A program made the translations under genes and the position numbers. Of a DNA stretch of 64,000 nt, positions 16,425-24,366 are shown piece by piece. Origin of the DNA: Rhodospirillaceae bacterium LM-1 (GTDB lineage: Bacteria > Pseudomonadota > Alphaproteobacteria > Rhodospirillales > WMHbin7). Under the pieces are notes generated by a model. That model saw only the letters and a list, made by a program, of their open reading frames with translations. It did no database searches and was not told where the DNA came from. Numbering within the stretch: position 1 is the first letter of the stretch; every line of letters starts with the position of its first letter. The stretch spans positions 124,001 through 188,000 of the forward strand of contig CACUVI010000026.1 of assembly GCA_902725215.1 (NCBI GenBank), written 5' to 3'.

Positions 16425-19410
16425 CCCACTCGGCGGCCTTGCTGGCCGCCTTTTCCCAAGGCTCGTTCCAGGCGCAATCGAACAATTTTGCCGCTGGCAG
16501 CCAGGGCAGATGATCCGTGCCCAGCCGATCCCAACTGGCATGGGCGCGCAACAGAAGCGCCGTCGGCACGCCCAAGGCCCCGGCCAGCATGCCGATGGCC
16601 GAGCCGTTGACCGCCACACCCTCCAGGGCCGAGATCAGAGCCGCCGTTTCGTCGAGGTCGTCGAACAAGTCGCAATCTGCGAATGACGTAAGCCCGTTCA
16701 ATTCGTCTAGCCTAGCCTGGGCCTGAAGATTGATCGCGACGACGCCTTGCAGGGCAAGCAAGGGGGCCAAGGCGCTTGGATGGCCTGGAAAGTGCCTGGC
16801 GCGCTCGCGGGTCACCTGCGTGCTGCGCCAAGCCAATCCCACCTTCTTTCCCGGACCCAATGCGGCCAGCCGTTCTTTCCATTGGCAAACCTTGGCGGGA
16901 TCGGCCTTCAGGAAGGGGAAAGATGCTTGAAAACTGTCCAAAGAAGGACGGAAGAAATGAAACAGGCTGCCCAAGGGCAGGGCCAGATGATGCGCGGGCG
17001 GCGGCTCCTTCTCATCAAGCGGCAGAAGGTCAGGAAACGAGCGTGCCAGCAGGGCGTGCAGCTTTTTGGGGGCGGCCAGATAGACCCGCTCGGCCTGCTT
17101 CAAAAGATCGGCCAGAGCCGAGCCATAAATCAGCACGTCGCCGACACCCTGCTCGGCTTGCACGAAGATGGTCTTTCCCCGGCAGTCAGGCTGGCTTTTG
17201 CCGCGCCATCCGCCTGGACGATACTCGATGCCCGCCCAGCCGCGCTGCAGGTCGCCCATTTGCAAGCAAGTGGCGCCGATTTCCCAAAGCGTGAAAGGGT
17301 CGGGATGCGAGATGGCCCGCAATTGCGCCAGGGCTTCGGGGCAGCGGCCCAGCTCGCGCAGGGTTTTGGCGTAGTTGAAACGCGCCTGCATGGCGACGGG
17401 GGCAGTCTTTACCGCCTTGGCGAGCCAATAGTCCGACTCGTCCAACCGGCCAAGCAGGCGAAGCGCATTGCCCAGATCGTTCATCAGGGGGGCGTTGGCC
17501 GGTTCCAGCCGCAGGGCCTCGCTTAAAGGGACGACGGCCTCTTCCAGCCTGTCTTGGCGGATCAGCATGCGGCCCAGATTGTCGTGGATGGCCGGTTCGT
17601 TGGGATGCGCGCTACGCGCTTGCTCCAAAAGCTGGATGGCGGCGGACGTGCGCCCCGATTCGTCTAGCAGCGCTCCCAGATTGACCAAGGCTTCGGCGCG
17701 GTTCGGCTCGCGTTCCAGCACATGGCGGTACAGGGATTCGGCTTGTTCCTTGCGGCCCGCCAGATGCGCGGCCGTCGCCTGATCGAGCAGCGCCTCGGCG
17801 CCTGTTGCGGCGACGCCGACTGTCTTGGGCGCAGGCGTCGCGGCCTTGCTGATCCGCTCTCCGCCCGCCCACAATGCAGCGCCTTGTACGGCGTCGTCCC
17901 AGCTTTCGTTCCAGGCCCGGCGGAACAAGGCGACGCGGGGAAGCCAGGCAATGCCCGGCGTTCCCATCGGGTCCCACTGCGCATGTTTCAGCAAGAACAT
18001 GGCGGTGGGAACCCCCAGGGCTGCCGACAGAATGGCGGTGGCGGTGCCGATGGCCACAACCCTGTCCAGCGACGCCATCAGGGCGGCCGAGCCGTCCAGG
18101 TCGTCGAACAGGTCGAGATCGTCGAAATGATGGATCACAGCCCCCGTGCGCCTGGCCGCCTGGGCGATTTCATCGCGGTTGGCCCTTGGCTGCAAATTGA
18201 CGAATTGCACGCCCTTCAGGCGCAGCAGACTGTCCAACTGATCCAGGCTGGGCAGGAAGGTGGGCAGGCGCGACGGCGTATCCAGCGTGCTTTTCCAGGC
18301 AATGCCGATTTTGGGTTCGCTTCCCAGCGCGTTCAGGCGCGCCTTCCAGGCAGCCGCCTTTTCAGGATCGGCGACAAGATAGGCGTCGCGCTTTGGAAAG
18401 CTGGAGATGTTGGGACGGAAAAAGGGAAACAGATCGCCCATCGGCAAATGGGCGTCGATGCCGGGTGCCTTGGGATCAAGCCTGCGGTCCTCGCCCCGGA
18501 TCAGAGCCTTGGGGAAAGATCGGGCAAATAGGGAAACCAGCTTCGAAGAACATTCGACCACCACCTGGCCCGCTCGTTCGATCAGATCGGGAAGGGCCGA
18601 GGCGAAGGTGATTTCATCGCCCACACCCTGTTCGCGCCAGACCAGAACGCGCTTCTCCTTTAAATCGCGCTGGCCGTCCCAGCGCGGCGCTTCCAGATGT
18701 CGGGGATGGCTTGGAAAGCCGGGGAATTCCCAGCGATGGGCGAATTCCTGCCAGCCCGGGGTCAATTGCCCGCCATCGAGCAGGGCCAGGGCCAGGGCAT
18801 GGCGAACCCCCGCCAGCTCGGGATTGAGCGCCAGGGCGGCGCGGCCCGCCTCGATGGCTTCGCCATGGCGGCCCATGGCTGTCAAAACCGGAACCAGCGC
18901 CCCCAAAAGCAGGGGGTCTCCGGGAGCCGCGATTAGGGCATGGCGCAACAAGGCTTCCGCCTTGTCCGGCTGGCCCAGCTTGAAGGCCAGGGCGGCGCGT
19001 TCTTGCATCCATCCCGAAGGGGTCTGTTGCAACAGTTGCTGGGCTTCGTCAAATCTTTCTTCCGCCATCAGCAGGCGCAGCAGGGGGCCGAAGGCGTCGG
19101 GAAAGCCGGGGGCCAGCTCGAGAACGCGGCGGAACTGCGCCTCGGCCTCGTCGGGTCGGCCCAGCGACGCCAGAACCACGGCCCGATTCGCCATCGCTTC
19201 CGGATAGTGCGAATGATCCTTTAGCAAGGCGTCCAGATCGATCAGCGCTTCCTTTGAGCGCCCCGTCTGGTGCTTGAGAACCGCCAGAAGTCGCCTTGCA
19301 TCCTCGTGTCGGGGGTGAGCCGACAAAAACTGTCGATAGGCGCGCTCCGCCTCGGCAAGCCTGCCGGCGCGGTGATGATCGAGCGCTTTTGATAAATTAA
19401 AAACTGCCAC
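16393..19410 (-). CDS. Double-module TPR/GT9-like protein (1005 residues)
   Basis: A 1005-residue protein made of two copies of the local architecture in series. Module 1 has TPRs at ~1-205 and a GT9-like domain at ~210-490 (WREQGVGDEITFASALPDL, VVAIGTATAILSAALGVPT). Module 2 has TPRs at ~520-715 and a second GT9-like domain at ~720-1005 (VQAEQGVGDVLIYGSALADL, VAVNGSAIGMLAGALGVPTA). The two catalytic halves are clearly related but diverged. The start is a GTG at 19410 (MAVFNLSKALDHHRAG). The region between the genes upstream is AT-rich and has an FNR box that serves the divergent cytochrome gene. Function is inferred from family only; a duplicated or fused glycosyltransferase is the simplest reading. 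Confidence 0.75.
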   Translation of the reverse strand: MAVFNLSKALDHHRAGRLAEAERAYRQFLSAHPRHEDARRLLAVLKHQTGRSKEALIDLDALLKDHSHYPEAMANRAVVLASLGRPDEAEAQFRRVLELAPGFPDAFGPLLRLLMAEERFDEAQQLLQQTPSGWMQERAALAFKLGQPDKAEALLRHALIAAPGDPLLLGALVPVLTAMGRHGEAIEAGRAALALNPELAGVRHALALALLDGGQLTPGWQEFAHRWEFPGFPSHPRHLEAPRWDGQRDLKEKRVLVWREQGVGDEITFASALPDLIERAGQVVVECSSKLVSLFARSFPKALIRGEDRRLDPKAPGIDAHLPMGDLFPFFRPNISSFPKRDAYLVADPEKAAAWKARLNALGSEPKIGIAWKSTLDTPSRLPTFLPSLDQLDSLLRLKGVQFVNLQPRANRDEIAQAARRTGAVIHHFDDLDLFDDLDGSAALMASLDRVVAIGTATAILSAALGVPTAMFLLKHAQWDPMGTPGIAWLPRVALFRRAWNESWDDAVQGAALWAGGERISKAATPAPKTVGVAATGAEALLDQATAAHLAGRKEQAESLYRHVLEREPNRAEALVNLGALLDESGRTSAAIQLLEQARSAHPNEPAIHDNLGRMLIRQDRLEEAVVPLSEALRLEPANAPLMNDLGNALRLLGRLDESDYWLAKAVKTAPVAMQARFNYAKTLRELGRCPEALAQLRAISHPDPFTLWEIGATCLQMGDLQRGWAGIEYRPGGWRGKSQPDCRGKTIFVQAEQGVGDVLIYGSALADLLKQAERVYLAAPKKLHALLARSFPDLLPLDEKEPPPAHHLALPLGSLFHFFRPSLDSFQASFPFLKADPAKVCQWKERLAALGPGKKVGLAWRSTQVTRERARHFPGHPSALAPLLALQGVVAINLQAQARLDELNGLTSFADCDLFDDLDETAALISALEGVAVNGSAIGMLAGALGVPTALLLRAHASWDRLGTDHLPWLPAAKLFDCAWNEPWEKAASKAAEWVKALPPRSNV

Positions 19411-19465
19411 AAAGAAGCCTTACCTCAGCCTGACGAAAGAGTCTCGAAGCAAAAAATAATAGACC

Positions 19466-19479
19466 TTGATTTACATCAA
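19466..19479 (+). promoter_or_regulatory. Perfect FNR/Anr-type box
   Basis: TTGATTTACATCAA matches the TTGAT-N4-ATCAA consensus of the oxygen-responsive FNR family exactly. Its centre is 77 bases before the ATG of the dihaem cytochrome gene and 62 bases before the GTG of the divergent TPR gene. With a -10-like TAAATA at 19511-19516, it most likely activates the cytochrome gene when oxygen is low. Confidence 0.75.
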
Positions 19480-19549
19480 TATCGCGGCAACACTTTTGGA
19501 AAGAAAGAACTAAATACAAGCAACGACTAATATGACCTGGGGAGGTTCC

Positions 19550-20416
19550 ATGTTCACACGCTTCCGTACCGCAAGCGCCATCCTGCTTGGCGCTTCCATG
19601 CTATTTGGTCTCGCGCAGACTGCCAAGGCCGACGACAAGAAGAACGAAAGTCTCTTCAAGAGCGTCTATTCGGAATACAAAAGCGGCAAGATCACGATCG
19701 AGGGCGATCACGCCGCCGTCACCGAATTGATCATCAAGCGCGACATTCCGGTCACCTACGAATACATCGCCCAGTTGATGCGGGCGCCCAACGCCTTCGG
19801 CGCGGGTCCGGCTTGCATCGTCTGCCACGGCTCGACCGATCCCAAGACCAGCTATCGCGGCCTGAACCTGTCCACCTGCGAAGGCATCATGACCGGCGCC
19901 ACCGAGGAACCGGCAAGGCGCATCGTGGTTGCCGGAGCGCCCAATAAAAGCATGATCCGTCGCATGATCCGCAACAACCGCATGCCGTTGGGCGTTTCCT
20001 TCGCTTATCCTACCGACACGCCGGAAATCAACGCGGTCAAGGATTGGATCAATGCGGGCGGCAAGGACGACGCTGCGGGCAAGAAGATCATCGCCCTGTT
20101 CAAGAAGCCGGGCGCGTTCGGCACCGAACAGGCCTGCGTCGATTGCCATATGTCGAACGAAGAACCTCCGAGCTTCCACGAGCTGGATTTGACCAGCATC
20201 AAGGGAATGATGAAGGGGGCCGATTCGATCGCCAACGCCAAGCTGGGCAAGCCCGCCACGCCGGTGGTCATCCCCGGCAATGCGGCGGATAGCCCGCTTT
20301 ACCAGCGTCTGGTCGAGAATCGCATGCCGCCCGGCATCGATCCCGGCGAAGATCGCGACCATCCCAACACCCAGCTTCTGCTGCATTGGATCAAGCAAGG
20401 GGCCAAGTGCAACTGA
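19550..20416 (+). CDS. Periplasmic dihaem cytochrome c
   Basis: A 288-residue exported protein: a signal peptide (about residues 1-27, FRTASAILLGASMLFGLAQT then AKA) followed by two homologous cytochrome domains. Each has one haem site, CIVCH at 89-93 and CVDCH at 196-200, and a later NRMP motif whose Met (145 and 259) is the likely distal ligand. The two halves align along their length, so the protein arose by tandem duplication. The ATG at 19550 is chosen because GGGGAGG lies just upstream. It overlaps the start of the beta-propeller gene, and a perfect FNR box precedes it, so both are probably made under low oxygen. Redox partner and substrate are unknown. Confidence 0.82.
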   Translation: MFTRFRTASAILLGASMLFGLAQTAKADDKKNESLFKSVYSEYKSGKITIEGDHAAVTELIIKRDIPVTYEYIAQLMRAPNAFGAGPACIVCHGSTDPKTSYRGLNLSTCEGIMTGATEEPARRIVVAGAPNKSMIRRMIRNNRMPLGVSFAYPTDTPEINAVKDWINAGGKDDAAGKKIIALFKKPGAFGTEQACVDCHMSNEEPPSFHELDLTSIKGMMKGADSIANAKLGKPATPVVIPGNAADSPLYQRLVENRMPPGIDPGEDRDHPNTQLLLHWIKQGAKCN

Positions 20417-21543
20417 AGTTGAATAATCAAGAACATGCCTATGCAAGGCGGCGCTTCCTGGCAACGGGGGGCGCCGCTCTTCTGCTTGGCGCATTGCCTT
20501 TCAAGGCGATGGCCCAGGAGCGGCATTCGCCGCTGCGCCCCGCCAAAATTCTAGGCAAATGGCAGACCGGCAACCGCCATCTGACGCCGCCGGGTGTTCT
20601 GGCCGGGGGAATGGTCCTGGCTGGCGATACGGCGGTCGAATATTGGAGCCTTGAAACGGGCCAGGCCAAGCGCCGATGGTCAATGCCTTTGGGCGACGAT
20701 CCTGCCACCTTCAAGCCGAGAATCGATGGCGAACTGGCCCTGGTTTCCGGGCGCGGCTTTCTGGCGGTCCATGCCCTTTCCGACGGGCGCAGGCTGTGGC
20801 GCCAGGAACCCAAGAGCGAGGAATTCTCCGTTCCCCTGATCGCGGCGGGGCGGGTTTATGCGGGCGATGGCTTCACGCTGCGCTGCTTCGACGCGCGCGT
20901 CGGCGCCGAACTTTGGTCAACCGTCACCGATCCCGCCATTCGCATCCATTATGGCCCGGCCATCAAGGGCGACACGGTTTTTCTGTGTCCGGGCGACGGC
21001 GTGCTCTACGCCTTCGATGCGGCCAGCGGCAAGATCAAGTGGACGGTCGATAAATCCGAGCAATGGCAGTATTTGCGCCAACTGCATTTCTGGGGCGACG
21101 TCCTGGTGGGGGGCGGCTATCACGATGAAGTCTGGGGCCTGGCCGCCGATGACGGGCGCGTGCTGTGGCGCTTTGTGGCGGGTAATTTCGTCAATTCGCA
21201 TCTGGTGGCGGGCAAGGGCGTTTATTTCTGGTCGCCCACCGGCTGGATCTACAAGCTGAACCCGGCCGACGGCTTGGTTCAATGGCGTCACCATACGGTG
21301 GACTATGTGAAGAAGCAGGGCTGGAACTGGGCGCCCTTGATGGCCGAACTGACCGCCACGGAAAGCCGCCTGTTCTGCCTGGACATGAAACATGTGCTTC
21401 ATGTGCTGGATATCGAAAGCGGCGATGAAACCCACCGCTTGGCCTTGCCGCCGGTTCGGGCATTCATGACGCCGGGCGACAAAGGGGAAAGCGCTTGGGT
21501 GGGCAGCCTCTCTGGCGAGCTTTTGAACCTAGCCATCGGATAA
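20407..21543 (+). CDS. Tat-exported PQQ-like beta-propeller protein
   Basis: A 378-residue protein with a twin-arginine signal (ARRRFLATGGAALLLGALPF, residues ~13-32) followed by PQQ-type propeller repeats. Repeated blades such as GVLYAFDAASGKIKWTVD and VWGLAADDGRVLWRF are typical of PQQ dehydrogenases and of BamB-like structural propellers. No separate dehydrogenase active-site motif is evident, so it may be a scaffold or electron-transfer partner rather than an enzyme. The GTG at 20407 is preferred: AAGGGG precedes it and it overlaps the cytochrome stop by ten bases. An upstream TTG (20386) is possible. Coupling to the dihaem cytochrome suggests a two-protein periplasmic redox unit. Confidence 0.75.
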   Translation: MQLKLNNQEHAYARRRFLATGGAALLLGALPFKAMAQERHSPLRPAKILGKWQTGNRHLTPPGVLAGGMVLAGDTAVEYWSLETGQAKRRWSMPLGDDPATFKPRIDGELALVSGRGFLAVHALSDGRRLWRQEPKSEEFSVPLIAAGRVYAGDGFTLRCFDARVGAELWSTVTDPAIRIHYGPAIKGDTVFLCPGDGVLYAFDAASGKIKWTVDKSEQWQYLRQLHFWGDVLVGGGYHDEVWGLAADDGRVLWRFVAGNFVNSHLVAGKGVYFWSPTGWIYKLNPADGLVQWRHHTVDYVKKQGWNWAPLMAELTATESRLFCLDMKHVLHVLDIESGDETHRLALPPVRAFMTPGDKGESAWVGSLSGELLNLAIG

Positions 21544-21563
21544 ACAGGCCCATTTTGCCTGTT
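21543..21563 (+). terminator. Short hairpin after the propeller gene
   Basis: AACAGGC and GCCTGTT form a 7-bp stem around a CCATTTT loop and begin at the stop codon of the propeller gene. There is no T run, so it is at best a weak terminator or an mRNA-end structure. Confidence 0.35.
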
Positions 21564-21587
21564 GCGCCGCGATTTGGCGGGGGGTAG

Positions 21588-22823
<1,236 letters not shown>

Positions 22824-22867
22824 GCCTGAGCCAGCGCGCTGGTTGCGGCCTTCTGTTTCATCGGTTA

Positions 22868-22899
22868 GCCTCTCCCGACCAAATATCGGGAGAGGCTTT
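22868..22899 (+). promoter_or_regulatory. 11-bp perfect inverted repeat over a ribosome-binding site
   Basis: GCCTCTCCCGA and TCGGGAGAGGC pair perfectly around a 7-base loop and are followed by TTTC. The right arm contains the GGGAGAGG that serves as Shine-Dalgarno for the gene at 22901. The structure could end aspC transcription, or hide the ribosome site of the next gene, or both. Confidence 0.6.
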
Positions 22900-22900
22900 C

Positions 22901-23413
22901 ATGAAACATTCCCATCTCGCCTTCGGGGCGGCTTTGCTGCTGTTTGCCCAATCCTTTTCGGCCCAAGCGGCGGAAAGCCGATTTTGCCTGGATTACGTCA
23001 ATGGGGCGTGCGCGTCTCCGGTCTTGAATGGCGGCCAAGTTCGGCTTGAAAGCCTGTCTCGCAACGCCAGCGGTGATCGCGTGCTGTTTCTGTCCAGCCA
23101 GCAGACGGCCAGTGATGGACAAATCCTGTTTCATCATTGGGAGATGTCGCAAGGCGCGCGCGGGCGCGGCGGCGAAGCGCATCGCTGGATCGGCGTTGCC
23201 CCCGACGAGTCCGCCAAGGCGGCCTTGTCGGCCCAGAATTTGGGGGCGGGGCCAGCCAAGGCCAGCTTTGGCTTTACAGTCAAAACCGGCGGCCAGAATT
23301 ACCGGCTGAACAGTTGGCGGGTGATCTATGGCCCCGGCAAGGTGGCGGCAGTCGTGCTTGGCGCCGATGGCCAACCGGTGGGAACTCCGGTGACGGTTGA
23401 GATCACTGAATAG
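22901..23413 (+). CDS. Small exported protein of unknown function
   Basis: A 170-residue protein that I do not recognise. It begins with a classical signal peptide (MKHSHLAFGAALLLFAQSFS then AQA), so the mature form is about 147 residues in the periplasm or outside. Near the mature N-terminus are two cysteines (FCLDYVNGACASP) that could form a disulfide. The C-terminal half contains beta-strand-like segments (FGFTVKTGGQNYRLNSWRV, AAVVLGADGQPVG). GGGAGAGG precedes the ATG but is locked in a perfect hairpin. A strong terminator follows. Confidence 0.65.
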   Translation: MKHSHLAFGAALLLFAQSFSAQAAESRFCLDYVNGACASPVLNGGQVRLESLSRNASGDRVLFLSSQQTASDGQILFHHWEMSQGARGRGGEAHRWIGVAPDESAKAALSAQNLGAGPAKASFGFTVKTGGQNYRLNSWRVIYGPGKVAAVVLGADGQPVGTPVTVEITE

Positions 23414-23417
23414 GGAG

Positions 23418-23445
23418 GGCGGGGGTTAACCCGCCTTTTTCTTTT
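23418..23445 (+). terminator. Rho-independent terminator
   Basis: GGCGGG and CCCGCC form a 6-bp GC stem with a GGTTAA loop, followed by TTTTTCTTTT. It ends the small exported gene. The same bases, read on the other strand, encode the stop and the Lys-rich tail of BrnA. Confidence 0.8.
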
Positions 23446-23740
23446 GCGCGTCCATATAGGCGCGCAGCACGGCGTTCATGCGCGATTGATAGCCCTTGCC
23501 CTGGCGCTTGAACCAGCCCAGGACGTCGTTATCGATGCGCAAGCTGAGCGCCGATTTCCCGGGCGGAAAGACAATCTCGGCATTCTTGAACCATTCCTCA
23601 TCTAGAATGGGCGCGGCATCGGGGTCCTCGGCAATCGCCTTCTCGATGTCGGCGTCGGTCAGCGCACGAACTCTTTCCCAGTCGGTTCTATCCGGCAGGG
23701 TCTCTCCTCGCGACCGTCGAACGATAACTCTCCCGCTCAC
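23426..23740 (-). CDS. brnA: BrnA-type antitoxin
   Basis: A 104-residue antitoxin of type II systems. The C-terminal half, LSLRIDNDVLGWFKRQGKGYQ then SRMNAVLRAYM, is the ribbon-helix-helix DNA-binding region typical of BrnA. The N-terminal part, WERVRALTDADIEKAIAEDP and LDEEWFKNAEIVFP, is the toxin-binding segment. The start is the GTG at 23740, chosen by family length; the frame is open further upstream only because it overlaps brnT by 53 bases. BrnA neutralises BrnT and represses the operon. Its last codons lie in the terminator of the opposite gene. Confidence 0.85.
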   Translation of the reverse strand: MSGRVIVRRSRGETLPDRTDWERVRALTDADIEKAIAEDPDAAPILDEEWFKNAEIVFPPGKSALSLRIDNDVLGWFKRQGKGYQSRMNAVLRAYMDAQKKKAG

Positions 23741-24002
23741 GTTTTGATGCCTTTCTTGCTGAAATAATGCGAATACGATTGTCTCTGACAGTGTACACAA
23801 CAGCCAGCACTTCCTCGTTAATTTCGCCGATAGCCACCCACCGCAACTCGTCATCTCTTGGCGAGGGGTAACTAACGACCGGCCTGTCGAATAAGGCCAT
23901 GACACCGGCAAAATCGATTCGATCCAGAGCGATATTCCGGATGTTCTTCTCCTCCTCCCACTCGAAATCTAAGCCCGAATAGAGCGTATATACATTTGTC
24001 AT
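23688..24002 (-). CDS. brnT: BrnT-type ribonuclease toxin
   Basis: A 104-residue RelE-fold toxin of the BrnT family, which cleaves RNA and stops growth. Visible family blocks are FEWEEEKNIRNIALDRIDF near the N-terminus, then VVSYPSPRDDELRWVAIG, VYTVRDNRIRIISARKASK and the terminal RERESY. The ATG at 24002 is chosen over an upstream TTG. It precedes and overlaps brnA, the usual order. The pair sits in a locally AT-rich stretch, which fits horizontal acquisition. The upstream gap contains short palindromes that may bind BrnA. Confidence 0.87.
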   Translation of the reverse strand: MTNVYTLYSGLDFEWEEEKNIRNIALDRIDFAGVMALFDRPVVSYPSPRDDELRWVAIGEINEEVLAVVYTVRDNRIRIISARKASKRERESYRSTVARRDPAG

Positions 24003-24027
24003 TATTATCAAGCCTGCAAGATATAGG

Positions 24028-24109
24028 GGTTATCTAACCGCTGTTCCACAAAAAGTAGCATGCGAAATAAATTTATAAAGAGCTAACGCTCTGTTCCAAA
24101 CGAGGAACA
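24028..24109. promoter_or_regulatory. Palindromes upstream of brnT
   Basis: GGTTA-TC-TAACC lies at 24028-24039, and TGTTCC-N6-GGAACA at 24092-24109, with an extra CTGTTCC at 24041-24047. RHH antitoxins bind short inverted repeats near their promoter, so the first palindrome, 26 bases before the brnT ATG, is a candidate operator. No -10/-35 pair is convincing. Confidence 0.35.
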
Positions 24110-24117
24110 CGGGGATA

Positions 24118-24267
24118 TTAATCACCCGAAACGACAAGAGAATGTGCGTGAATATTTAGGCGAAAACACGCTTCATCAAATATTGTGATTTCCAGGCCGT
24201 GGTTAGTCAAGAAAATGCGGGCGCATATTTCCAGAGAGAAAACGTCATTCCATGCGACGATAGTCAT
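24118..24267 (-). CDS. Possible 49-codon small protein
   Basis: The 364-bp gap 24003-24366 is clearly AT-richer than its surroundings and holds this one short frame. It reads MTIVAWNDVFSLEICARIFL and continues to VVSGD and a TAA. The composition looks protein-like, but there is no clear ribosome site and I know no family. It may be a real orphan, a remnant of a transferred gene, or chance. It reads in the same direction as brnTA, ending 115 bases upstream of it. Confidence 0.25.
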   Translation of the reverse strand: MTIVAWNDVFSLEICARIFLTNHGLEITIFDEACFRLNIHAHSLVVSGD

Positions 24268-24366
24268 GGCACCATAACATTGGAAAGGCGCTTTCCCCCT
24301 TGCTTTCCCCTCCCCAGACTGAAAACAATAGGTTAGGCGTTAGAACCGACTTGGGGAGAGGGAACC

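Noticed and set aside
22831..22842. Palindrome CCAGCGCGCTGG after aspC
   Set aside because: No loop space for a stable hairpin and no T run; the stronger hairpin at 22868 explains the end of the gene.
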